From NCBI RefSeq assembly GCF_030464345.1, contig NZ_VCYH01000002.1:186001-250000 (forward strand): 64,000 nt of DNA, read 5' to 3'. The position numbers and the translations under genes are program-made. Source of the stretch: Methanoculleus frigidifontis. Its GTDB lineage: Archaea; Halobacteriota; Methanomicrobia; Methanomicrobiales; Methanoculleaceae. A model generated the notes under the pieces. That model saw only the letters and a list, made by a program, of their open reading frames with translations, did not search any database and had not been told where the DNA came from. This document shows positions 33,724-42,030 of the stretch, in pieces (the stretch's first letter is position 1; each line of letters starts with the position of its first letter).

Positions 33724-33952
33724 AGTATTCGGGACCGGTTGCGCCAAATGCAAGCGGATGAACAAGAACGTCGAGATCGCGGTCAAGGACCTCGGGATCG
33801 ATGCGGATGTACGGAAGATTGAAGACCTCGATGCGATGATCGAACGCGGTGTCATGCTGACGCCGGCGCTCTACGTCGACGGCGAGCCAAAAGTCGTCGG
33901 GCACGTCCCCTGCGTCGAGGACATCAAACAGATACTGCTTGGAGTGAAGTGA
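33710..33952 (+). CDS. Thioredoxin-like redox-disulfide protein 2 (CAKC)
   Basis: The 80-aa protein repeats the layout of the first, with GTGCAKCKR (C11, C14) and MLTPALYVDG. It overlaps the DGC gene by 14 bases. A GGAGGGGG stretch precedes the ATG. The two copies are clear paralogues and alternate with DGC genes, which suggests a duplicated two-gene unit. Confidence 0.85.
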   Translation: MVLIEVFGTGCAKCKRMNKNVEIAVKDLGIDADVRKIEDLDAMIERGVMLTPALYVDGEPKVVGHVPCVEDIKQILLGVK

Positions 33953-33953
33953 C

Positions 33954-34817
33954 ATGGCAGAACAGACAGTACCCCGGTGCGCCTGCGGAGGCGACGCGGA
34001 GCCGGAAGGCGGAACGAAACGGATCATCTTCGCCTGCGCCGGCGCGTCGAAGGCCGGACAACTCACAAACGAGGCTGCCGTTCAGTTAGCAGAGGAAGGA
34101 TACGGGAATATCGCCTGCACGGCGTCGCTCGCCGTCGGAACACCCTCGATCACGAAGAAGGTCGAGGCGGCGGACGAGGTGATCGTCATCGACGGCTGCC
34201 CGGTCGGCTGCGCCCGCCAGATCGCAGAGCAGGCCGGGGTTACGCCCGACCAGGAGATCGTGGTCACGGACCTCGGGATCGAGAAAGGCGGGAGCCTCGA
34301 TTGTACCGAAGAGGACGTCGAGACGGTCGTCTCCGCCGCCTGGGAGGGAAAAGGGAGAGAAAAGACCTGCCGGCCCGCCGGCGGCTGCGGGTGCGGCTGC
34401 GACTGCGCAGAGCCGGCAGACACTCTCGTCGTCGAGTGGCGGCATATCGGGAAAGATGTCGGGAACACCTGCGAGCGCTGCGGCGAGACCGGACGGGCGG
34501 TTCTGGCCGTCATTGAAGAGATACGCCCGATCCTCGAAGAGGAGGGGATAGAGGTCCGGTTCGTCGAGACCGTCCTGCCAGACGATGTGGTCGCGGAGTC
34601 GAACAGCATCCTCGTGGGCGGCGTCCCGCTCGAAGACCTGATCGAGGGGATTGAAGTAACCAGCACGCCCTGCGCCTCCTGCGCCTGCATCACCGGCAAG
34701 GACGACGTGGAGTGCCGTGCGGTCGAGTACGGGGGCGAACGCTACGAGGCGATCCCACCGGAGCTGATCGCCCGGGCGGCGCTCAAAGCGCTCGGAATCG
34801 ATACCACAGCGGAATAA
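33954..34817 (+). CDS. DGC-domain protein fused to DUF2703-like domain
   Basis: The 287-aa protein has an N-terminal DGC domain (RIIFACAGASKAGQL, VIVIDGCPVGCARQI), a Cys-rich linker (GGCGCGCDC) and a C-terminal DUF2703-like domain beginning LVVEWRHIGKDVGNTC with CERCGE. The final part holds CASCACITG. At least 14 cysteines make metal or arsenic binding likely. Fusion of these two families suggests that they work together; the function is unknown. Confidence 0.72.
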   Translation: MAEQTVPRCACGGDAEPEGGTKRIIFACAGASKAGQLTNEAAVQLAEEGYGNIACTASLAVGTPSITKKVEAADEVIVIDGCPVGCARQIAEQAGVTPDQEIVVTDLGIEKGGSLDCTEEDVETVVSAAWEGKGREKTCRPAGGCGCGCDCAEPADTLVVEWRHIGKDVGNTCERCGETGRAVLAVIEEIRPILEEEGIEVRFVETVLPDDVVAESNSILVGGVPLEDLIEGIEVTSTPCASCACITGKDDVECRAVEYGGERYEAIPPELIARAALKALGIDTTAE

Positions 34818-34818
34818 C

Positions 34819-35598
34819 GTGATAACTGTGACAACTATCGACGGCATTCAGAAAATGGGATCGACGATGAAGGAGCTCCTCGAGCTCTCCGGGTCGCCTG
34901 TCGGCGTACGGATCGTGAAACGGGCCGATGAGATCGCAGAGGCCGAGCCCGCCGGGGGGCACCGGTTCTGCCAGGCGCTGATGCGGGGGAGGCGCGGCGA
35001 CCACGTCGTCGTGACCGCCGAGACGATCGCGTGCCCGGCGGCTGCCCGTGCCTTCGGGTTCAAGCCGCTCCCTGAGGCGCTGAACTCGGGGAAGGGCCTG
35101 GTCGGTTTCGGGATCACCGCAGAAGAAGCGGTCGGGCAGCAGATGTTCGCCGGGATGACCACCTTCGAGCCGGGCGAGATCGTCCAGCTCGACGTCTTCC
35201 CGCAGGACGCCGCCGGGAGCGAGCCCGATATCGTGGTCGTGGAGGACGAGGTCGAGAAACTGATGTGGATCGTCCTCGCCTACATGCATGCCCGCAGGGG
35301 AGAACGGGTCTCGGGCTCGACCGCCGTCCTGCAGGCGACCTGCGTGGATTCAACGATCATCCCCTACGTTGAAGACCGGCTCAACTACGGATTCGGCTGC
35401 TACGGGTGCCGGGACGCGACCGACATGAGGCCGGGCGAGGCGATCGTCGGGTTCCCGGCGCACTACCTCCCCGAGATCGTCGAGCACCTCGAGTACCTGA
35501 ACCAAAAGGCGCTCCCGCATTCCCGGGGCAAGCACGCATTTGCGGCGCTCACGAAACAGCGGGGAGGCGATGAACAGGGCTCCTGCTCATCGCTCTGA
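34819..35598 (+). CDS. DUF169-family protein
   Basis: The 259-aa protein has the DUF169 pattern: MKELLELSGSPVGVRIVK near the start, RFCQALMRGRRG, TIACPAAARAFGF and the end motif YGCRDATDM. DUF169 proteins are common in methanogens and of unknown function, with conserved cysteines. A GTG at 34819 or 34828 is the start; the gap to the previous gene is one base for the first. Confidence 0.8.
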   Translation: MITVTTIDGIQKMGSTMKELLELSGSPVGVRIVKRADEIAEAEPAGGHRFCQALMRGRRGDHVVVTAETIACPAAARAFGFKPLPEALNSGKGLVGFGITAEEAVGQQMFAGMTTFEPGEIVQLDVFPQDAAGSEPDIVVVEDEVEKLMWIVLAYMHARRGERVSGSTAVLQATCVDSTIIPYVEDRLNYGFGCYGCRDATDMRPGEAIVGFPAHYLPEIVEHLEYLNQKALPHSRGKHAFAALTKQRGGDEQGSCSSL

Positions 35599-35613
35599 CG
35601 AGAGGTGATCTTC

Positions 35614-36021
35614 ATGAAAAAGAGAGTGCTCTTCGTCTGCACCCACAACGCCGCCCGCTCACAGATGGCGGAGGGCTACGTGAACGCCCGGTACGGCGAC
35701 CGGTACCAGGCGTTCTCCGCCGGCACCGAGCCCGGGACTCTGAACCCCTACGCCGTCCGGGCGATGGCAGAGATCGGGATCGACATCTCCGGCCACCGCG
35801 TCAAGGATCTCGCCAAGTTCGACGAGCAGGAGATGGACGTCCTCGTCGCCGTCTGCGAAGGAGGGCTCTGCCCCTTCTTTCCCTGGGCGAAAGAGGAGAA
35901 ACACCAGGAATTCCCGGACTCCTCGACCCTCACCGGCACCGACGAGGAGATCATGGCCGGTGTCAGGCGCATCCGGGACGCGATCACCGGCTGGATCGAC
36001 GAGACGTTCGGAGAAGACTGA
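35614..36021 (+). CDS. arsC: Thioredoxin-coupled arsenate reductase
   Basis: The 135-aa protein is an ArsC of the low-molecular-weight phosphatase type with the P-loop CTHNAARS (9-16) and two further cysteines in VCEGGLC (C81, C86), so the full Cys relay for thioredoxin-dependent arsenate reduction is present. I chose the ATG at 35614, behind GAGGTGAT, not the GTG at 35605. It turns As(V) into As(III) for export. FTR plus CAKC proteins in the same cluster are a likely electron route. Confidence 0.92.
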   Translation: MKKRVLFVCTHNAARSQMAEGYVNARYGDRYQAFSAGTEPGTLNPYAVRAMAEIGIDISGHRVKDLAKFDEQEMDVLVAVCEGGLCPFFPWAKEEKHQEFPDSSTLTGTDEEIMAGVRRIRDAITGWIDETFGED

Positions 36022-36023
36022 CG

Positions 36024-36371
36024 ATGGCAGTCACGGTCGTCGCCTGCTCCGGGATCTCGAACACCGGAAAGCTGACCTTCCATGCCGGGACGGCGCTCGT
36101 CCACCGCTCCTGCGGGGCGGTCGAAGCCTGCATCGCGGCCACCCGGCCGACGGCGTCGCTGGAGAATGCCCTGCGGCATGCAGAGCGGATCCTGGTACTG
36201 GACGGCTGCAGCGACTGTTGCGGGAGGAAGAAGGTGCAGGCGCTCGGGGTCGAACCGCACCTGCACCTGGTTGCAACCGACTGCGGGATCGAAAAGAATG
36301 GAATGGCCGAGCCCCGGTTCGAGGAGATCGAACGGCTGGCCGCAGCCGTGCTGGAGGCGGTACGGCGGTGA
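36024..36371 (+). CDS. DGC-type putative zinc-binding protein 3
   Basis: The 115-aa protein starts VTVVACSGISNTGKLTF and has ILVLDGCSDCCGRKK, the DGC motif with an extra vicinal cysteine pair. It follows arsC by 2 bases. Shorter than its two relatives in the cluster, it is otherwise of the same family. Role unknown. Confidence 0.72.
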   Translation: MAVTVVACSGISNTGKLTFHAGTALVHRSCGAVEACIAATRPTASLENALRHAERILVLDGCSDCCGRKKVQALGVEPHLHLVATDCGIEKNGMAEPRFEEIERLAAAVLEAVRR

Positions 36372-36465
36372 AAGCCCCGTCTCTCCCACCCGTCACCGTC
36401 CTGCAGAGGGGAGAAACGCTCTTTTTCAATGACAGGTGGATCGCCGGCCGGATGACTCCCGGGAG

Positions 36466-36479
36466 AAAGTATATATAGC
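36466..36479 (+). promoter_or_regulatory. BRE/TATA promoter of arsF-arsG-like genes
   Basis: GAAAGTATATATAG is a strong archaeal BRE plus TATA box. It lies about 70 bases before the arsF-like ATG, giving a short leader. It implies that the last two genes have their own promoter, apart from the upstream cluster. No TTTCAAA site is next to it. Confidence 0.7.
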
Positions 36480-36549
36480 GGCGTGCATAATAGGCCGCCA
36501 CCACTTCAAATAAAATTGTAATAGCAACCTGCACAAGGAGTGTCCCCTG

Positions 36550-37098
36550 ATGAAACCAGAAAGAACAAGCACTACCGTATCCCGGCGCACGCCCGGGCGG
36601 CGTACCGGCAGCATATCCGGCGGAAAGATCCTGCCGTTTGCCATGCTGGCGGTGCTCCTCGCCTGCACGGCGCTCTTTACCGGATGCGTCGCAGCACCCG
36701 AAGGGGAGGCCACAGCTGCCGCCGCTGCGCCGGAGACGATCAGCGGCACCGTCGCCAGAGTCGAAGTCATTCACTTCACCACGCCAAACCAGTGTTACTC
36801 CTGTGTGGTGCTCGGTGACTATGCCGAAGAGACCGTGAACACGCACTTCGCCGACGAACTCGCCTCCGGGAAGATGGTCTTCGACCATATCAGTATCGCC
36901 GACCCGGCGCAGCAGGAGATCGTCGAGCGCTACGGCGCGACCGGGTCGTCGCTCTGGATCGGCGTCTACGACGACCAGGGCGGGTTCTACCCGGAGGAGG
37001 ACGTCAGGGTCTGGTACAAATTGAACGACAAACCCGGTTTTACGACCTACCTGAAGACGGTCCTTGAGATGCGCCTCCGGGGTGATCTGACGCAATGA
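36550..37098 (+). CDS. ArsF-like membrane-anchored redox protein
   Basis: The 182-aa protein has a basic N-terminus, a membrane segment with lipobox-like LFTGC (about 30-48), and a thioredoxin-like outer domain with CYSC. This matches the ArsF family described with reduction of nitro-aromatic arsenicals such as roxarsone. The rest (VEVIHFTTPNQCYSCVV...) is the usual family core. The last 4 bases overlap the ArsG-like gene. Substrate is inferred from the family name and context. Confidence 0.75.
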   Translation: MKPERTSTTVSRRTPGRRTGSISGGKILPFAMLAVLLACTALFTGCVAAPEGEATAAAAAPETISGTVARVEVIHFTTPNQCYSCVVLGDYAEETVNTHFADELASGKMVFDHISIADPAQQEIVERYGATGSSLWIGVYDDQGGFYPEEDVRVWYKLNDKPGFTTYLKTVLEMRLRGDLTQ

Positions 37099-37811
37099 AC
37101 CTGATGGGGTTCATGGAGACGATGGGGACGAGCAGTATTCCTCTCGTCGCCGCGTTCTTCATCGGGCTGATGATGGCGCTCTCCCCCTGCCCGCTGGCGA
37201 CGAACATCGCCGCGATAGGGTATCTCTCCCGCAGGATTGGCAGCCCCGGCCAGACCCTCCTCGCCGGGTCGCTCTACGGCGCAGGAAGGATGGTCGTCTA
37301 CGTCGGGCTTGCGGCACTGATCGTCATGCTCGGGCTGAATGTTCAGGCGGTCTCGCTCTTCCTGCAGGCCTGGGGCGAGGTGCTGGTCGGCCCGCTGCTG
37401 ATCGGGGTCGGGATCGTGATGCTCGATCTCGTCCCGCTCAGTTTCGGATTCGGCGGCAGCAGCAGGCTCGCGGCGTTCAAGGAGCGGCTCGCCAATCAGG
37501 GCTTGGCGGGGAGCTTTCTCCTCGGTGTGCTCTTCGCGCTGGCCTTCTGCCCGTTCTCGGCGGTGCTCTTCTTCGCCATGCTCGTCCCGCTGGCGCTCCG
37601 GACCGGCGACCCGCTGGGCGTCCCGGCGGTCTTTGCCGTCGCCACGGCTCTGCCGGTGATCGCGTTCTCGCTGATCATGGTGACCGGGGCTACAAAGGTG
37701 GGGAGCGCGATGAAGGCGGCGGAGACGTTCGAGTTCTGGATGCGGCGGATCGTCGGGGTGCTCTTCATCGGGATCGGGGTTTACCTCCTCGCGGCAATGC
37801 TGCTCGGGTGA
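37095..37811 (+). CDS. ArsG-like aromatic arsenical efflux permease (CcdA-type)
   Basis: The 238-aa membrane protein has six helices in the CcdA/DsbD style, with LMMALSPCPLATN near the start and LFALAFCPFSAVLFF later, each with a membrane Cys-Pro. ArsG relatives export trivalent aromatic arsenicals together with ArsE and ArsF. ATGA overlap with arsF-like gene shows coupling. It ends the arsenic region. Confidence 0.75.
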   Translation: MNLMGFMETMGTSSIPLVAAFFIGLMMALSPCPLATNIAAIGYLSRRIGSPGQTLLAGSLYGAGRMVVYVGLAALIVMLGLNVQAVSLFLQAWGEVLVGPLLIGVGIVMLDLVPLSFGFGGSSRLAAFKERLANQGLAGSFLLGVLFALAFCPFSAVLFFAMLVPLALRTGDPLGVPAVFAVATALPVIAFSLIMVTGATKVGSAMKAAETFEFWMRRIVGVLFIGIGVYLLAAMLLG

Positions 37812-37873
37812 TGCTCACCAGAAACCACTGCCCGATGACGGACGCCGCTCCTTTCTCCTTATCCGAGAGGGTG

Positions 37874-38002
37874 TCATGCTTGCATCGCCTCGAGCAATCT
37901 CCTGGCGGCGGCGTTCCTGAGGGCGGTTATGGAGCAGGGCAGCAGCATCGCCTTGCAGAGCCCGGCGCCGTCCGCGGTGAGCGAATACTCCTCGCGGGGG
38001 CG
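37874..38002 (-). pseudogene. Fragment of a winged-helix regulator
   Basis: A minus-strand frame reads RPREEYSLTADGAGLCKAM, LLPCSITALRNAAARRLLEA and stops at 37874. The REEYSLTADG piece looks like the wing of HxlR/MarR-type regulators. No start or upstream helix-turn-helix remains. I report it as a truncated remnant. Confidence 0.3.
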
Positions 38003-38089
38003 ATGCGCTGATCGGGCCCGGGGCTGTGATGCTCGATCTCGCGTCCGCTCGCCATCGGGACGGCAGGAAAAATCGTTCAGGGGAGGGGA

Positions 38090-38506
38090 TTATTTCCATT
38101 CCCACATTCTGTCGTGCACCGTTCCGTCGGGATCGATCTCGACCTCAAAGGCCAGCGGCACATCGTTGAGCCGGCTCATAACCGGCGACGTGGTCCGCAG
38201 GTGCCGGATTCCCCGCACGCTCCATCCGGATCCGTCTTTAGGTATGCGGATCCCGGAATCGTGCAGTATGGCCACGCCACCGGTCCCGGTCATTATGGTT
38301 CCGTCGCCTTTCAGGAACGTGCCGCCCGGGAGTCTTTCCTTCGACCAGAATGTTGCGGTAACGGTGATCTCGGTACCAAGAACCTTCCCGTTCGACTCGA
38401 TGATCCTCTCGATCCTCGGTTCTCCTCCACGGTGGCGGACAAGGCGCTGCTCGACCACCCTGCCCGTCGTTTCTCCAACCAGCTCTCCGATCATACGTAT
38501 CACCAA
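38090..38506 (-). CDS. Conserved hypothetical protein ending WEWK
   Basis: The 138-aa protein is beta-rich (IGELVGETTGRVVEQRLV, GTEITVTATFWS, GTIMTGTGGVAI) and ends VHDRMWEWK. From memory this matches a conserved archaeal and bacterial family of unknown function with the same Gly-rich core and WEWK end. It stands alone on the minus strand. No signal peptide or cysteines. Confidence 0.7.
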   Translation of the reverse strand: MVIRMIGELVGETTGRVVEQRLVRHRGGEPRIERIIESNGKVLGTEITVTATFWSKERLPGGTFLKGDGTIMTGTGGVAILHDSGIRIPKDGSGWSVRGIRHLRTTSPVMSRLNDVPLAFEVEIDPDGTVHDRMWEWK

Positions 38507-38636
38507 ATGGACTGATCGCGTCGATGTATATAATGGTAGACTCTCCTGCTCGTTTTAGTGCACGAACGGTGTCGGTGCCGCTGTTCCTGCTCTCACTTCG
38601 CGGGATGATATCCGGCGGCCTGCCCCGGAACCGGCG

Positions 38637-38882
38637 TCACCACCCACCAATCACCCTTACCATCACCGCCACGACCCCGCCGACCAGCCCGCCGGCACCG
38701 GCACCGATCCGCGAGACCCGCTGCTCCTCGCCGATCTTCGTGTGCCGCCAACCCTCGAGGTCACGGAGACGGGTCTCGTGATCACCTGCCTGCTCCTTCA
38801 TCTCCGTGAGCGTCTTGCACATCCACTTCACGTCCCTGCTGATCTCGTAGACCATCTCCCGAGTTGTCTTCTCCTCCGGCAT
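38637..38882 (-). CDS. Small phage-like coiled-coil membrane protein
   Basis: The 81-aa protein from the ATG at 38882 has a charged helical N-terminus (TREMVYEISRDVKWMCKTL) and a C-terminal glycine-rich membrane helix (GAGAGGLVGGVVAVMVRV). This layout resembles XhlA/holin-associated proteins of phages. The frame upstream of 38882 looks non-coding. It diverges from the gene at 38999, with a 17-bp palindrome between them. Confidence 0.6.
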   Translation of the reverse strand: MPEEKTTREMVYEISRDVKWMCKTLTEMKEQAGDHETRLRDLEGWRHTKIGEEQRVSRIGAGAGGLVGGVVAVMVRVIGGW

Positions 38883-38930
38883 AACCGCATTCCTCCATTG
38901 GAGAAAGGATAGGCGGTAAAGGCAGATTAC

Positions 38931-38947
38931 TATTACTTTAAGTAATA
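38931..38947. promoter_or_regulatory. Perfect 17-bp palindrome in a divergent promoter
   Basis: TATTACTT-T-AAGTAATA lies between the minus gene starting at 38882 and the plus gene starting at 38999, about 50 bases from each. It is AT-rich and overlaps TATA-like sequence. A repressor site controlling both genes is likely; no nearby regulator gene is seen. Confidence 0.65.
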
Positions 38948-38998
38948 TATTATGATTGTCTGTCATAATCCCGGGACTCGGCAGGCAGGAGCAATCCA

Positions 38999-39501
38999 AT
39001 GGCAGACTTTGTCGAGACCAACAACACCAAGACGGCGGTCCGGGAGCTCACCGCTCCGATCGCCGACATCAGCACCTTCGACGCGCTCGTCGCGTCGGTG
39101 CTGAACGACAACCCCTTCGGGTGCGTGGACTACGTCGAGGGCGGCGTCACGTATGACGGCATCAGCCGCAACCGTGAGTCCTACACCGCGAAGGTGATCT
39201 ACGAGGACGCGGCCGCGAAGACCGTCGGCCGGATCTCCGCACGGGCGCCGAGCGTCGCCGCGTTCGGTGCCGCGGCAACCGAGCTGATGGGCAACGCAGC
39301 ACTCGAGGCCGCGATGGGCGGCGACGCCGTCCGCGACGCTCCGCACGACACCTACTCGTGCCAGCTCAAGTGCCACGACCCGTCCGGGGAGATCTCCTAC
39401 GTCACGTTCTCCCGTGATGCGTTCGGATCACGAGCTACCAGAGCGACACCATCCGCACCACGGTCGGGACCTGGGCGGACAGCGTGCCGACCCTGGCGTG
39501 A
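38999..39501 (+). pseudogene. Phage-like hypothetical gene with terminal frameshift
   Basis: The frame from 38999 codes MADFVETNNTKTAVRELT and stays sense-like to SYVTFSRDA near 39420. The sense-like end then continues in another frame, RITSYQSDTIRTTVG, to a TGA at 39499-39501. Restored length is about 167 aa. The domain resembles small tail- or capsid-type proteins only in general style. A single-base change most likely broke the end; the unrestored frame would run to 39532. Confidence 0.5.
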
Positions 39502-40263
39502 GGGAGGGAATATCCCTCTCTTTCTGTCCTGAAAGAAGGGCAATTTGGCGTTCTTTTTCGATTTTAGCGAAGGTTTCAGATGCCAGATTCCGGCATTGGA
39601 ATTAACCGGCTTATATCGCTCCGATTGTCGGGAAACGGCAGGATCGGAAGGCCATATCGATCATATGAGCGAGAGTAATTTTCGAAGGATGTTTGGTATG
39701 GGTCGCCCCGAGATCGGCCGTCTGAGGGCTTCTGTGAGGGTGCTTTTTCCGGCGGATCCGGCCGGAATTGCTGGTATTTAAGTATTGCTTGACCAAAAAC
39801 GGTCTCCTACTTACTGCGTACCTCCGAGGGAGAGCATAAAAAGAAGGGGTCTGGAAAGGAAGGACGTGCAACGGAACACCGGCATTCGGATACGGTATGA
39901 GGCGATATGAAACCCGCTATCCGGGACACTCTGAGGGTCACCCCTCACACAATAGTGTTACTTTATTGTATAAAAGTATTACCTAATAATTGAAATATTG
40001 CAGTATGTAACAACAATCGCATCGAATGCACCGCAATGGAACCGGGAAGAAGGCCGGAAAGGCGGTAGCCATCGCGGATAAAACTCGGAGGCACGGCGTG
40101 ATCAGGCCCCCTTTCCCGGGGACAGCGATCCGCAGATAGATCTGTGGGAGTCCCGATAGTCCGGCACAGAGATGGACTCGCACGGAAAGTACAGAGAGAG
40201 TCTGATAAATCGCAGCATTTTTCGAAAATAATAATACCACCGGATGAATATACGCAATCAAGT
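39502..40263. other. Long intergenic region before the surface-protein operon
   Basis: I see no convincing gene. At 39955-40000 it becomes AT-rich with a TATA-like TTGTATAAAAGT and paired GTTACTTTA / TAAAAGTATTAC segments that could form an operator. A second AT-rich stretch near 40205-40240 leads to the DUF3344 gene and may hold its promoter. Other short frames look non-coding. Confidence 0.4.
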
Positions 40264-42030
40264 ATGAAGAGCCGTCGCATCATCAGCCTGCTGTGTCTCT
40301 CCGCGTTTCTCCTTCTCTGCTGCACGCCTGCGGCTTCGGCACTGTACGAGTTTGAGGGAATACCGCTGACACTCTCCGCTCAGGGAGCCGTTCCGGGAGA
40401 AGTACTCACCTTCGGCACCTACGGCCTTGCAGAGCCGCCGATGGAATGCACCTTCGATCTTCCGGCAGTGCCGGTCTATGCACGGGTGTACGCAGGGGTA
40501 TGGGGCGGCACCGAAGACTACACCGGATGGGCAGATATAACCGTGAACGACGCCGGACCTACCCGGTTCGCCCTCTCCGGCACCCGCGACACGAGCCCGG
40601 ACATCTCTGTCTCCAGCCACGGGATCTACTGGATCGCCGCCGACCCGGCCGGAAACCTCCGGGAGGGCCAAAATACCGTCACCGTCACCACAAGCCGCGG
40701 AGAGGCGGGGAACCGTCTGGACGGCCGCGTCTATGCCGTCTGCGTGGTCGCCGTCGTCGAGAAAGCCGGCGGAACGGTCACGCAGTACTGGATCGCCGAA
40801 GGGAACGAGAACCTGCACGGCGAGGGATGGGCGGGAAGCAACCCCACCCGGAAGGACACCGCATCGGTCTCGTTCGGACACGCCGACCGCTCCGGCATGA
40901 CGGCCGCCGAACTCATGATCGTCCTCCTCGCTTCGAACCGGGGCCAGCCCGACTACCTTGCCATGAACGGCCGCGACCTCGGCTCGCCCTCATGCACGGC
41001 AGATATCGGCAACGAGCGCTCGTTTGATGCCGACGGCGGCGGCGGAATCGAATCGCGGTACGTCGATGCCGAGCGGTTCGATGTCACCGCCCTTCTCGAA
41101 CGCACCAACACCGTCCTCTTTGAGCGGGGGAGAGACCAGAACGGCGACGGCACCATAACATCGTCGGGAACGGCGATCGAAGGCGAGGACTACATCCACC
41201 CCTGCCTCGCCGTGCTGACCCTGGAGCGGTCCGGCACCGATCCGCTTCCGGACCTCGTCGTCGAACGCATCCGCACCGAAAACGCCTATGCCGGGGAGAC
41301 GGCGACGGCGGTCGCCGAGATCAAAAACTACGGCTCGCCCCCGGCAACGCCGGTCACCGTCACGTTTGATCTGAACGGCAACCGTATCGGCGAGGATACG
41401 GTCACGCCCGACCCGGCCGGCAACGCCGAGGCAACAGTCACCTGGCCGGCGTCCGGCGGAGCGTTCACCCTCACCGCGGCGATAGCGGAGGCAGGCAGCC
41501 GGGCATCCGTCGACCTGACGATAGGCTCGCTGCCCGACCTTGCCGTCACGATCGGGACACCCTACCGCGCCGGTGCCGGGGCGGCAGAACCGCCGGAGTC
41601 CCCGCTCTCTCTCGTGCCGCTGATCGCCGGTCTCGGCGCGATCGCCTACCTCCGCCGCTCCCGTCCGCCGGGCAGCCTCGGGCTTCTTCCCTGTCTCCTC
41701 ATCGCCGCACTGCTGACGGGATGCCTCTGCACCGGCGGCACATCGGCAGGCGCCGGCGGCTACGCCGAATACCTGCTCCCGGTCCATATCGAGAACAGCG
41801 GCGGAAGCGATGCCCCTTCCTTCCCGGTCACGGTCTATCTCGACGGTGAAAAAGCGGCATACAAACCGGTGGACTTTGGCGTCGCGGCGGGGAGCAGCAC
41901 AACGGTCACAATCCCACTCTACACCACCCCGGGTACGCACCGGGTGCGGGTTGTTCTGGACGAGACCGGTGCGGTCAGAGAGCAGACGACGGAGAACAAC
42001 ATCGCCGAGGGTTCGTATGGCTTCCCGTAG
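40264..42030 (+). CDS. DUF3344/CARDB surface protein with internal membrane segments
   Basis: The 588-aa protein has a signal peptide (1-26), a DUF3344 domain (about 27-325; GNENLHGEGW), and a CARDB-type domain (PDLVVERIRTENAYAGE). After residue 443 comes LVPLIAGLGAIAYLRRSRP, like a C-terminal anchor, and then LIAALLTGCLCTGG, like a lipoprotein signal, followed by more CARDB-like sequence to the end. I start at the ATG at 40264 since the earlier frame has no signal peptide. It is the first of four overlapping genes with an ABC transporter. Confidence 0.75.
   Translation: MKSRRIISLLCLSAFLLLCCTPAASALYEFEGIPLTLSAQGAVPGEVLTFGTYGLAEPPMECTFDLPAVPVYARVYAGVWGGTEDYTGWADITVNDAGPTRFALSGTRDTSPDISVSSHGIYWIAADPAGNLREGQNTVTVTTSRGEAGNRLDGRVYAVCVVAVVEKAGGTVTQYWIAEGNENLHGEGWAGSNPTRKDTASVSFGHADRSGMTAAELMIVLLASNRGQPDYLAMNGRDLGSPSCTADIGNERSFDADGGGGIESRYVDAERFDVTALLERTNTVLFERGRDQNGDGTITSSGTAIEGEDYIHPCLAVLTLERSGTDPLPDLVVERIRTENAYAGETATAVAEIKNYGSPPATPVTVTFDLNGNRIGEDTVTPDPAGNAEATVTWPASGGAFTLTAAIAEAGSRASVDLTIGSLPDLAVTIGTPYRAGAGAAEPPESPLSLVPLIAGLGAIAYLRRSRPPGSLGLLPCLLIAALLTGCLCTGGTSAGAGGYAEYLLPVHIENSGGSDAPSFPVTVYLDGEKAAYKPVDFGVAAGSSTTVTIPLYTTPGTHRVRVVLDETGAVREQTTENNIAEGSYGFP

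Noticed and set aside
39545-39781. 78-codon plus ORF
   Set aside because: Unusual composition, no RBS and no family pattern; probably chance.
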